Shown: piece by piece, positions 7,836 to 15,204 of the stretch
Layout of the letters: each line of letters opens with the position of its first letter
Position numbering within the stretch: the first letter of the stretch is position 1
Assembly (NCBI RefSeq): GCF_000406945.1
Contig: NZ_KE136354.1
Span: 1,387,207-1,451,206 of the forward strand
Source of the DNA: Enterococcus dispar ATCC 51266
GTDB lineage: Bacteria; Bacillota; Bacilli; Lactobacillales; Enterococcaceae
DNA length: 64,000 nucleotides
Direction: 5' to 3'
Position numbers and translations under genes: made by a program
Notes under the pieces: generated by a model
What the model saw: only the letters and a program-made list of their open reading frames with translations
What the model was told of the DNA's origin: nothing
Databases searched by the model: none

Positions 7836-7896
7836 AACCGCAAACACCACTTCATATACTGAAAATCCAGCAGTGAATGAAGTAGTATTTGCGGTT
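7836..7896 (-). terminator. Terminator of the glycosyltransferase gene
   Basis: A 20-bp stem (7836-7855 with 7877-7896) that is fully paired only as minus-strand RNA, where two positions become G-U pairs, followed by TTTTTG. The last base of the stop codon is the first base of the stem. Confidence 0.82.
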
Positions 7897-8948
7897 TAAA
7901 TTTTCGCTTGTTTTGATTTTGTAATCTCTTTTTTTAGTAGCCCGGTATAAAAATCATACCAAATTTCTCCCACATGGGCCTCTGAATAGTAATTGGATGC
8001 TTCATGAGCTAAAGAAGCATACTTTTTCAATAATGCACTATCAGTCTGCAATGCTTTAATATCACGATTCATTTCAGCAAAATCATCTGCTCCAAGGTAG
8101 TAGCCAGAAATAACTGCCTCGTATAAGTCCAAATTACGAACCATCACCGGTGTTTGACAGCTAAAAGCTTCCAAAATACTCATGGGAAATAATTCATTAT
8201 AAGAAGGCAGTAAAAAGATATCCGCAAGATTATAATAATTAACCAACTCGCTCCGATCAATAATACCAGTAAAAGTTAAATTAGCCGGCGGGTTTTCATA
8301 TACTTCCTTATATTCTTCATACCCATCAGTTATCTTACCAAAGGAAAAGCCCCCCACCCAAATAAAAGAGACCTCGGGATTTTCTTTTGCCAAACGAATA
8401 AAATCATCCACGCCTTTACGTTTTTGAATCTGCCCTACTCCTAAAACCACAAATTTATTTAGAGGAATTTGATATTTTTGGCGTAACTCATCCTTTTTTT
8501 CAGGTGTCATTTGATAAAATTCTTTTGCTGAAACAAAGTTAGGGATATAGCTAATTTTTTCTGCCGGTATTCCTGCTTTTATCAGTTCAGGAATAAAACT
8601 TGGATTCACCACCACTAATTTATCCATTCTGCGATAAAAGGACAATACATACCAATTGAAAATTTTTTGAATCGGCTTTGCCAAATGAATACTACCTTCT
8701 AAAGTTTCTGGTAAAAAATGGACATACCCTATCGTTACACCACGTTGTTTTTTAAAAAAAGTCGACAAATAAAACTCAGGGTTGATGGTGTGGTAATGAG
8801 AAATATCTGACTTTTTATATTCATTAATCCGCACATCAAAGTCTTGATTAAAGCGTTCTTTTAACATTTTGATTAATTCGTTATAAGCGCTTCCTACCCC
8901 TTGACCTTTGACCGTATCGGCTCGAGAAAACATGGCAATTTTTATCAT
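7896..8948 (-). CDS. GT4 glycosyltransferase, probably glycolipid (diacylglycerol) glycosyltransferase
   Basis: A retaining GT-B glycosyltransferase of 350 residues. The N-terminal domain has the acceptor loop KGQGVGSAYNEL and IGYVHFLPETLEGSI. The nucleotide-sugar domain shows VVLGVGQIQKRKGVDDFI and the EX7E motif in ELFPMSILEAFSC. These resemble BgsA/LafB-type enzymes, which add the second sugar to glucosyl-diacylglycerol, the lipoteichoic-acid anchor. That assignment is recollection, not a search. No partner glycosyltransferase gene is adjacent. The ATG at 8948 follows AAAGGA; a longer frame upstream lacks a site. A roughly 200-base leader precedes it. Confidence 0.7.
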   Translation of the reverse strand: MIKIAMFSRADTVKGQGVGSAYNELIKMLKERFNQDFDVRINEYKKSDISHYHTINPEFYLSTFFKKQRGVTIGYVHFLPETLEGSIHLAKPIQKIFNWYVLSFYRRMDKLVVVNPSFIPELIKAGIPAEKISYIPNFVSAKEFYQMTPEKKDELRQKYQIPLNKFVVLGVGQIQKRKGVDDFIRLAKENPEVSFIWVGGFSFGKITDGYEEYKEVYENPPANLTFTGIIDRSELVNYYNLADIFLLPSYNELFPMSILEAFSCQTPVMVRNLDLYEAVISGYYLGADDFAEMNRDIKALQTDSALLKKYASLAHEASNYYSEAHVGEIWYDFYTGLLKKEITKSKQAKI

Positions 8949-9031
8949 AATTAAATCCTTTCGACGCTTAATTTGCACAAAGTAGGAAAATAACTTGCAT
9001 ATCTTCCCCTTTGATTAATTTTTAATTCTTT

Positions 9032-9090
9032 CTTTGGAATTTTGTAACGAGCCGTAGATTGGATTCTTCCACAAAGCTCGCCATTCCAAG
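9032..9090 (-). ncRNA. Structured 5' leader upstream of the glycosyltransferase
   Basis: Within the untranslated region, minus-strand CTTGGAAT (9090-9083) can pair with ATTCCAAAG (9040-9032), and GCGAGC (9081-9076) with GCTCGT (9052-9047), giving a long two-part stem. No known riboswitch was recognised. The rest of 8949-9277 holds the promoter and AT-rich sequence. Confidence 0.35.
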
Positions 9091-9154
9091 TAATTTTCAT
9101 GTATCGCGTAAACCGCTAAATTGACATAAAAAAAATTTTTTTAATACAATTTCC

Positions 9155-9163
9155 ATTATAGCA
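9155..9163 (-). promoter_or_regulatory. Extended -10 promoter of the glycosyltransferase gene
   Basis: TGC-TATAAT on the minus strand (9163-9155), an extended -10, with no good -35. It implies a leader of about 200 bases. Confidence 0.55.
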
Positions 9164-9207
9164 TAAGCCCTGAATGAATAAAATCATACCAAAGCCTGAC
9201 TTTGTAC

Positions 9208-9235
9208 TTGCGTTGCAACTTGCAAATGTTAAAAT
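9208..9235 (+). promoter_or_regulatory. Possible promoter of the lipoprotein gene
   Basis: TTGCGT (9208-9213), 16 bases, TAAAAT (9230-9235), about 43 bases upstream of the lipoprotein ATG. Confidence 0.45.
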
Positions 9236-9277
9236 TTAATTAAAGAAATAATATATAACCGAGAAAAGGGGTGCGAC

Positions 9278-9934
9278 ATGAAAAAAATCTTTCTAATACT
9301 TTGCTTAGGTTCAGCTTTGCTTAGCACGGGTTGCCAAAAAGGAGCAGATCACTCTCACGTTTCAGACATAAAGAATTCAAGCGACAGCTCTCTTGTCTCC
9401 ACTACCAGTTCCACAATTGATAAAAATCCGGATTTACTAATCAATCAAGCAAAGTATCAACAGTTGGCAGAAAAGACAGGTGCCGCTAAAGCAAAATTAG
9501 TGGCTACGAAAGAATACAATGTTACTTTAACCGATGCCAACTGGGAAAATGTCACCATAACAAGTGATGAGTGTACCATCATTAAAATCAAAGATTATAA
9601 AGATCGCAATAACCACCACTATGAAGGCTATGTTTTAATGCACTTTACCATTACTACAGGAGATACACCGGTAAATGTAATACCAGAAAAAGGTACTCTT
9701 ACCACTAATACCAGCGGTAAAACTACCGGGAACTTAGCGATGGATGAGTTTGGTGGCAATTTGGCGGCTCACACAACAGTGAAAGGAACCGCCGCTTATC
9801 CTTTAGAAAAATTAGCAGATGCCGATGATGTCACGATGATTGCATTACAATTTAGCGGAAAAAAAATCGATTCAGCAAGTTCGGATAAAAATGCTACTCA
9901 TAATTATGATTTTGTTTTGAATAAAACCCGCTAG
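9278..9934 (+). CDS. Putative surface lipoprotein of unknown function
   Basis: A 218-residue protein with a type II signal peptide: MKKIFLILCLGSALLSTGC, with lipobox LSTG-C and lipidated Cys19. A Ser/Thr/Asp-rich linker (about 25-50) follows. The globular part (about 60-215) looks beta-rich, with YEGYVLMHFTITTGDTPVNV and VTMIALQFSGKKID, suggestive of an immunoglobulin-like fold seen in small Gram-positive lipoproteins. I cannot name a family or ligand. It should be anchored outside the membrane. AAAAGGGG precedes the ATG. Monocistronic. Confidence 0.8.
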   Translation: MKKIFLILCLGSALLSTGCQKGADHSHVSDIKNSSDSSLVSTTSSTIDKNPDLLINQAKYQQLAEKTGAAKAKLVATKEYNVTLTDANWENVTITSDECTIIKIKDYKDRNNHHYEGYVLMHFTITTGDTPVNVIPEKGTLTTNTSGKTTGNLAMDEFGGNLAAHTTVKGTAAYPLEKLADADDVTMIALQFSGKKIDSASSDKNATHNYDFVLNKTR

Positions 9935-9990
9935 TTTTAACAGCAACAGATAAAAGGCAAATCTTTCTCCTGCTTAACCTCACTATCAGC

Positions 9991-10028
9991 AAAAACAGCC
10001 ATGATTTGAGAATATGACGCCTGTTTTG
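9991..10028 (+). terminator. Weak terminator after the lipoprotein gene
   Basis: AAAACAG (9992-9998) pairs with CTGTTTT (10021-10027) around an imperfect interior, followed by a short T-run. Only moderately convincing. Confidence 0.4.
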
Positions 10029-10111
10029 TTCATAAACTTACAAGCAATATCTTCGAAATCTCTTGGGGATGATGGTAACCTTAAACTACATTAATCTTAG
10101 GAGGGATTATT

Positions 10112-10258
10112 ATGAAGCAGACAAAAGAAGAAATTTTGGCCCGTCGTATTGATAAGTATAAAAAATCCCGTGAAAAAATCATCAAGAACGCATTAAGCGA
10201 AGTTGAACCAGCAAAATCAAAATCGATTCACTTTAAATTTGTTCGTCCAACTATTTAG
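10112..10258 (+). CDS. Small basic hypothetical protein, 48 residues
   Basis: A short gene beginning MKQTKEEILARRIDKYKKSR, with a strong AGGAGGG site 7 bases before the ATG and a clear terminator after it. The first 30 residues should be a charged amphipathic helix rich in Lys, Arg and Glu. The tail, SKSIHFKFVRPTI, looks like a beta strand. No signal peptide or membrane span is present. I do not recognise it. Strong translation signals, a dedicated terminator and normal codon use argue that it is real. Confidence 0.65.
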   Translation: MKQTKEEILARRIDKYKKSREKIIKNALSEVEPAKSKSIHFKFVRPTI

Positions 10259-10337
10259 TTGCTAATACAAAGAAACTAACTCAAACAGCTACACTAATTA
10301 TCAAGCTTTGCAACATTTCATTTGATACTAAACAAAG

Positions 10338-10373
10338 AAAAACCGTTAGAAATTAAAATTTCTAACGGTTTTT
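10338..10373. terminator. Bidirectional terminator between the 48-residue gene and tRNA-Arg
   Basis: A 17-bp stem around a two-base centre with A/T arms; it lies downstream of the small plus-strand gene and 4 bases downstream of the minus-strand tRNA-Arg. Confidence 0.85.
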
Positions 10374-10376
10374 TAG

Positions 10377-10450
10377 CGTCACAGGAGGGATTCGAACCCC
10401 CGACCGTCCGCTTAGAAGGCGGATGCTCTATCCGGCTGAGCTACTATGAC
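10377..10450 (-). tRNA. tRNA-Arg (anticodon TCT)
   Basis: A complete cloverleaf: acceptor GTCATAG with CTGTGAC (one T-G pair), D arm GCTC/GAGC, anticodon stem TCCGC/GCGGA with loop CTTCTAA (anticodon TCT, codon AGA), T arm with TTCGAAT, and discriminator G. CCA is not encoded. It stands alone behind a consensus promoter. Confidence 0.95.
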
Positions 10451-10466
10451 ATCAGCAACAAAGTCA

Positions 10467-10495
10467 ATTATAGAAAACTGACTACCTAATGTCAA
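10467..10495 (-). promoter_or_regulatory. Consensus promoter of tRNA-Arg
   Basis: A perfect TTGACA (10495-10490), 17-base spacer and perfect TATAAT (10472-10467) on the minus strand, 17 bases before the tRNA 5' end. Confidence 0.9.
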
Positions 10496-10516
10496 ATAGT
10501 TTTATTAATAATTGTG

Positions 10517-11350
10517 TTATTTTTTCTCAGACCAGAAAAATTGCTGCAGCAATGCCACCACGGTAGGGTTTGTTACGAGTTGACTGTGTTTGGCTTTTTG
10601 GGTCAGCACTATTTCTTGATAGCTCCGGCTATTTTCATAAAGTAATTGACCAGCCAAGACACTTGTGACTGGAACTGTGCCATCGGAACTTCCAGTTGTA
10701 ACATCTCCTGCTACATTGATTAATTCAATGGCCTGGGGAAGGCGAAAACTTTTGGCTAAATAACGCGTAAATACGACACTATTTTCTTTAATTGTAGTAA
10801 AAGTACCGCCCATTTCATTATATTTCCAACCAACATCATTAAACGGGGTGCCTAAAAAAATGATTTTTTCAGGAACGGGATCAATAGAAAGACGTACATA
10901 TTCGAGATAGTCTGTCATAACTAAACCACCATTTGAATGACCTAAAAAGTTGTATTTTTGCACACTATAAGTTTGTTGCAGATAATGAATTGCTTTTTGA
11001 AACCACTCTGCTTGCTGAGGTACGCTTTCTTCTGAACTGTCAGCAAAACCAATTACAATAATGGGTTGATGATTCTCCTCTGTCAATTTTCCGCTAATCG
11101 TTAATTGACCATCAGTTTGTACCGTAATTTTCAAAACATCGATGGTATTTGTTTTTTGTAACTGGGCTAACAATTGATCAAAACGATTTACACTTGCACC
11201 TGTCCCCGGGACCATTACCAGTGCCTCTTTTTTTAAGGTAATGGGTTGCTGCTTTTTATCAGCTTGAACAGTTATCATATGAAAACTATTTAATAAAAAT
11301 GCCAACAGCCCCACTACTAAAACTCCCTTTATCCATTTTCTTATTTTCAT
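10517..11350 (-). CDS. Secreted alpha/beta hydrolase, DUF915 family
   Basis: A 277-residue exported alpha/beta hydrolase of the DUF915 group common in Lactobacillales. Residues 1-30 form a signal peptide with one hydrophobic stretch (VLVVGLLAFLLNSF) and a likely cut after VQA. VMVPGTGASVNRF is the oxyanion region, and the nucleophile elbow is LGHSNGG with Ser139. A catalytic Asp (GDVTTGSSDGTVPV) and His (KAKHSQLV) follow. The substrate is unknown; lipase or esterase activity is likely. GAGGAT precedes the ATG. It follows the O-methyltransferase gene by 56 bases. Confidence 0.85.
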   Translation of the reverse strand: MKIRKWIKGVLVVGLLAFLLNSFHMITVQADKKQQPITLKKEALVMVPGTGASVNRFDQLLAQLQKTNTIDVLKITVQTDGQLTISGKLTEENHQPIIVIGFADSSEESVPQQAEWFQKAIHYLQQTYSVQKYNFLGHSNGGLVMTDYLEYVRLSIDPVPEKIIFLGTPFNDVGWKYNEMGGTFTTIKENSVVFTRYLAKSFRLPQAIELINVAGDVTTGSSDGTVPVTSVLAGQLLYENSRSYQEIVLTQKAKHSQLVTNPTVVALLQQFFWSEKK

Positions 11351-11406
11351 CTGATATCCTCACTTTTTAAGTAAGGATAATGTCAATAGCTTAAATGAAA
11401 ATTAAA

Positions 11407-12087
11407 CTACAAAACAATAGTATCTTTTTCTTTGGTAATGAGTAAAACCCCATCCCCTAAAGGAACTAACGTAGATGTTAGATCCGGGTGATCCAAAACA
11501 AGATCTAAAAATTGATTCAATTTCCGATGAATACTGCGATTTTTACGCGGAATATCTTCAATAGCATCCAAAATTGTCCCTCCTTGAAAAACGTCGTCCA
11601 CCATTAAGACACCGCCAACTTTTAAAAGTCGTAAACATTCTGGTAAAAATTCAATATATTTTGATTTGGCACTATCCATAAATATAAAGTCATAAGGGCC
11701 GCTAAGCGTTGGTAATATCTCTGCTGCATCCCCTTCAAGTAAAGTTACTTTATCGGTTAAATTTAATTTTTCATAGTTGGCTTTGGCTTCTGTAATCATT
11801 AAATCAAAACGATCAATTGTCGTTACATGGCCCTCACCGACAAACTGCGCCATTAAACTCGAAGAAAAACCAATTGCCGCACCAATCTCTAAAATTTCTT
11901 TTGGTTTAATTTGGCCCAGCAAAAATTGCAAAAAAACAACTGTTTCATGGGGAATTATCGGCACACGTCTTTTATGGGCATCTGCTTCTAGTTCTCCTAG
12001 GAGCCCATACAAAGGTTTTTGTTTTGTCCGCATATATTCTACCAACTGCTTATTTACAACTGGTCGATCCATCATTTCATTTAACAT
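11407..12087 (-). CDS. SAM-dependent O-methyltransferase (family 3, YrrM-like)
   Basis: A class I SAM-dependent methyltransferase of 226 residues in the O-methyltransferase 3 family. The SAM site is LEIGAAIGFSSSLMAQF with acidic Asp in HVTTIDRF. DFIFMDSAKSKY and VDDVFQGG give the metal and catalytic acidic residues of catechol-type enzymes. Related Firmicute proteins (YrrM/TrmR) methylate wobble 5-hydroxyuridine of tRNA, a reasonable role here but not proven by sequence. The ATG at 12087 is preferred over a GTG nine bases earlier that overlaps the GAGGTGGAG site. Confidence 0.82.
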   Translation of the reverse strand: MLNEMMDRPVVNKQLVEYMRTKQKPLYGLLGELEADAHKRRVPIIPHETVVFLQFLLGQIKPKEILEIGAAIGFSSSLMAQFVGEGHVTTIDRFDLMITEAKANYEKLNLTDKVTLLEGDAAEILPTLSGPYDFIFMDSAKSKYIEFLPECLRLLKVGGVLMVDDVFQGGTILDAIEDIPRKNRSIHRKLNQFLDLVLDHPDLTSTLVPLGDGVLLITKEKDTIVL

Positions 12088-12191
12088 CTTCTCCACCTCG
12101 CTTTTGTTATTATACGTAGGAACAAAAACTTCCGCAATCTTTTTAAAAGATTATCTCACGATAACCTTTCTTTTTGATAGGATTTACCAAA

Positions 12192-12229
12192 CAAAAAAGC
12201 CCGCGCTACTTTTTAGTAGTGACGGACTT
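12192..12229 (-). terminator. Terminator of the signal-peptidase-like gene
   Basis: An imperfect stem (AAGTCCG with CGGGCTT plus CTACT with AGTAG on the minus strand) followed by TTTTTTG. The loop carries the gene's TAA stop codon at 12215-12213. Confidence 0.72.
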
Positions 12230-12722
12230 GTCGATTATGTATCACTTGTTCAAACAAATGCCAAATTGTCGTTAAGGTAATAAAACCCGCAATTAACCAA
12301 AAAACTTGTTGGAGTAAATCCAGGAGCTCTCTTGAAACAAAGTGGCCTAAATAAGGCAAATGAATAACCGGCTGACCAATTAAATTACGGCTACTAACAT
12401 AACCAATCTCCATTTGTTCGGTACCATCACCTTTTGTATAAAAAACTTGATTTTCTTCTTTTGCTACCACTCGTCGCGTTTGAATACTTTCCCCTTGATT
12501 GACGTAATAAGTAATGACCTCCCCAACATAAATATTTTGAGGACTTTCTTGTTGTACAAAAATTAAACTTCCCTTAGGATATGTCGGCTGCATATCTCCA
12601 TCTTTAACAATGGAAATTGTCATGCCAAAAAGATGTGGCAATAACGTAATTAATAGTGCTAACGCCATAATGACAGTCACAATAACTGAGCCCAGCAATC
12701 CCATATGTCTAAAATTCGCCAT
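12213..12722 (-). CDS. SipW-type signal peptidase homologue lacking catalytic Ser and His
   Basis: A 169-residue membrane protein with the fold of ER/SipW-type signal peptidase I. It has an N-terminal span (about 8-32), an extracytoplasmic domain and a C-terminal span (about 130-155, FWLIAGFITLTTIWHLF). The catalytic box normally reads SGSM; here it is DGDMQP (residues 41-46), so the nucleophilic Ser is Asp43. The His of the usual THRVV is Arg83 in TRRVV. The YTKGD motif is kept at 96-99. It is therefore probably not a protease. The ATG at 12722 follows GAGGTG. Monocistronic. Confidence 0.78.
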   Translation of the reverse strand: MANFRHMGLLGSVIVTVIMALALLITLLPHLFGMTISIVKDGDMQPTYPKGSLIFVQQESPQNIYVGEVITYYVNQGESIQTRRVVAKEENQVFYTKGDGTEQMEIGYVSSRNLIGQPVIHLPYLGHFVSRELLDLLQQVFWLIAGFITLTTIWHLFEQVIHNRQVRHY

Positions 12723-12894
12723 TCCACACCTCACTCATAAAATTCTCTTTTTTTTCTAATTATAATTAGATTATATCACACGTCTTTTATAGAATAAATC
12801 CTATCGGCTTCTTTTCCCACGTTTCTTTGAAACAAAACAGCAATTATCTATTCTAAATTACCAAACTTTATTTAAATAACAATTAAAATTGAAG

Positions 12895-12900
12895 TATAAT
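12895..12900 (+). promoter_or_regulatory. Possible -10 of the 7TM sensor gene
   Basis: A perfect TATAAT about 130 bases upstream of the chosen ATG; the -35 (around TAAATA) is weak and the surroundings are very AT-rich. Confidence 0.35.
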
Positions 12901-13031
12901 AGTTTTAAAACCTAAATAATACAAATACCATATTTTAAAAAAACTTAAACAAACAAATTATTTTAATAAAATTCATTTAGAGATAACTCTTTAAAAACTT
13001 TATTTAAATGAAACGAAAGGCTTGGGAAATC

Positions 13032-14879
13032 ATGATTAAAAAATTAAATAATGAAAATTTAAAGAAATACAATCATAAAATTCTCTGGATTCCCTATTTA
13101 TTGGTAGTAGCGACCTTCCTCGCAATTGGGATTTTTTTTACTCAAGCATTAAACGCGCCATTTTCCCAATCAACGATGGCTGAAGTAAAAGATACATGGG
13201 TCTATTATGCCAAAGATGATCCAATCACTTTATTTAAAAGCCGTTATGTTAAACGACTAAATAGTGTTTCCTCAGACGAAACAATGGTAATGGAACGCAC
13301 GATGATTCGGAAAGTGGCAAATCCTACTTTGTTAATCCAAGGAAATCATCAATGGTTAACCGTTACCCTTGATGGCAAAACACTTTATCAGCATACTCCT
13401 CAAACTATTAAATCAACTTTTTTGGGTAAACAAAATCCTGGTAGTATCATGACTGAAGTCCAATTGCCTAAAAACTACGTGGGAAAAATCTTACGTTTGG
13501 AAGTCAAAAGTCCCTATAAAAACTATTCTGGTATTCCCGCCCGTGTTTTTATTGGGGATGCGGATTCTATTATGTCTTATATTGTCTCTGTTTCCATGCC
13601 ACAAATCTTAATTTTAATCGTTTGTACTTTTATCAGTCTAGCAATTATGGTTTTTATTGGTTCGGAGCTACTCAAAAAACAACGACTAAATTGGGAATTA
13701 ATTCTACTGGCTTGCTTTGCCTTGACAATTGCCTTAGAAGCTGCGGCTGGTGATATTTTGGCGGGGTTATTGTTTAGTCCATTAGTTAATTCCACCATGG
13801 CAATGTTACTTGCCATTTTTACGCCCATTTTCTTAATTTCCTATTACTGCTTAAAGATGAATCAAAGTCAAAAGTATTATCGCCTTTGGGTATTCTTTCA
13901 TATCAGTTTTGATTTGATTATTTTATCTTGGGCATTTTTGTCAAAAGTCGATTTACCTGAAGTTAAATTTTATATCGATGCTGCAAATATTTTTGGCACA
14001 CTAGCCACCACAATTGCCGCCATTACAGAAGCACATCAAAAAAATCGCTTTTTTGTTATTTGTACTCCTTGGATTGTTTTAGTCGCAATGGCTCATTGTT
14101 TTATCTATATTACAAGTGTCGTGCAATCAAATTTTTATCTTGTCAATATTTCGGGACTCTTGTTTGCCGTGATACTACTTGTAATTTTTATTTATACATT
14201 AGTCGAAGGTGCCGCAATAAGCGAGAAAAACAAGCGTCAAATGCATTTTTTAGAACTAAAGACCGAACTGCTAGAAGACAATCATGCTGCTGTGATTACT
14301 CACTTACAGGAATTGGAACAACTTCGACAAGACTTTAAACAAAATTTGCTACTTATTAAAGATTTAGGTGAAGATGGTAATTTACCGGCTGTGAATGAAT
14401 ATTTAGGAAGACTTTTAAAAGAAACGAAGCAACTGGATATTATTGGTGATTTTTCTGAACACACTTTGACCAATTTAATTTTAAGTCGTTATCAAAAAAA
14501 CGCACAACAAAGAAGTATTACCGTCAACTTTAGCGCCGATTTGCCAGAAACAATCAATGTCGCAGATGATGATTTAAGTCAAATTTTAGTTCATCTTTTA
14601 GAACATGCAATGCGGGAAACTTATGCCATACACGATCCTAAAGAACGTAAAATCCAGTTACAAATACAATGTGAAAAAGAAAAACTAAAAATTAATTGTA
14701 GTCATACAGCACACTATCATACGAATATTTTTGACCAAGGAATTACTACCGACTTTCCGCAAAAAGAAGTACTCGATCTTTTTGTTATTGAAAAAATCAC
14801 TAAAAAATATCAGGGACATTTACTACAAGACAAAGATAACCAGACAGACCAAATTACACTTTTCCTTTCACTCCGTTAG
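13032..14879 (+). CDS. 7TM membrane sensor with degenerate GHKL histidine-kinase-like domain
   Basis: A 615-residue orphan sensor. It has a first span (about 18-38), an extracytoplasmic beta-sandwich region (about 45-185, with WLTVTLDGKTLYQHT), a block of about seven spans (185-400), a coiled coil and a C-terminal kinase-like region, a 7TM-DISM-type layout. The dimerisation motif LRQDFKQNLL aligns with the AgrC-type LRHDYKNHL, but the phospho-acceptor His is Gln433. The N-box LLEHAMRE has His525 in place of the essential Asn, and no G-box DxGxG is seen. It is probably not an active kinase. No response-regulator gene is adjacent. A second ATG 24 bases upstream lacks a ribosome site; AAAGG precedes this one. 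Confidence 0.72.
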   Translation: MIKKLNNENLKKYNHKILWIPYLLVVATFLAIGIFFTQALNAPFSQSTMAEVKDTWVYYAKDDPITLFKSRYVKRLNSVSSDETMVMERTMIRKVANPTLLIQGNHQWLTVTLDGKTLYQHTPQTIKSTFLGKQNPGSIMTEVQLPKNYVGKILRLEVKSPYKNYSGIPARVFIGDADSIMSYIVSVSMPQILILIVCTFISLAIMVFIGSELLKKQRLNWELILLACFALTIALEAAAGDILAGLLFSPLVNSTMAMLLAIFTPIFLISYYCLKMNQSQKYYRLWVFFHISFDLIILSWAFLSKVDLPEVKFYIDAANIFGTLATTIAAITEAHQKNRFFVICTPWIVLVAMAHCFIYITSVVQSNFYLVNISGLLFAVILLVIFIYTLVEGAAISEKNKRQMHFLELKTELLEDNHAAVITHLQELEQLRQDFKQNLLLIKDLGEDGNLPAVNEYLGRLLKETKQLDIIGDFSEHTLTNLILSRYQKNAQQRSITVNFSADLPETINVADDDLSQILVHLLEHAMRETYAIHDPKERKIQLQIQCEKEKLKINCSHTAHYHTNIFDQGITTDFPQKEVLDLFVIEKITKKYQGHLLQDKDNQTDQITLFLSLR

Positions 14880-14884
14880 TCAAA

Positions 14885-15156
14885 GGAAAGATCAACAGAA
14901 TTTGGACTTGCAATTTTTAGTATTTGCGATTAGCATAGAGACAGTCGGATTAGTAATGAAATTATGGTTTAGAGAGCCAATGTCTTGCTGAAAATTTGGT
15001 ACCCGCTAATTTTTTGAACCTCCCGATGGCAGTGATTATGAAAATAATCGGGTTAAGGCCCTTATCCTTGTCTTGAGTTGGACTGGTAAACCAGTCAATA
15101 AAGGTGGTACCGCGAAATTCACGCATTTCGTCCTTTTTAGGATGAAATGCGTTTTT
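14885..15156 (+). ncRNA. T-box riboswitch (tRNA-Pro sensing) controlling proS
   Basis: A leader with the T-box sequence AAGGTGGTACCGCG at 15101-15114. A terminator follows (stem 15121-15133 with 15140-15152, then TTTTT), and the Stem I AGAGAG / GCTGAAAA landmarks lie near 14970-15000. The likely specifier is CCT (15019-15021) after GAA, which codes proline and agrees with the downstream gene. Uncharged tRNA-Pro should stabilise the antiterminator. The leader begins within a few bases of the sensor stop codon, so its promoter must lie inside that gene's end, or it is read through. Confidence 0.92.
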
Positions 15157-15204
15157 ATTTTGGCTTTTTTAGTTAAAACAGTAAAATTTTTAGGAGGAAA
15201 CAAG

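Noticed and set aside
11777-12280. A 167-codon plus-strand open frame across the methyltransferase start and the next terminator
   Set aside because: It runs through promoter, terminator and two opposite genes and has no ribosome site.
15073-15204. Upstream in-frame extension of proS
   Set aside because: It translates the T-box and its terminator; the ATG at 15205 has a strong TAGGAGG and gives the canonical protein start.
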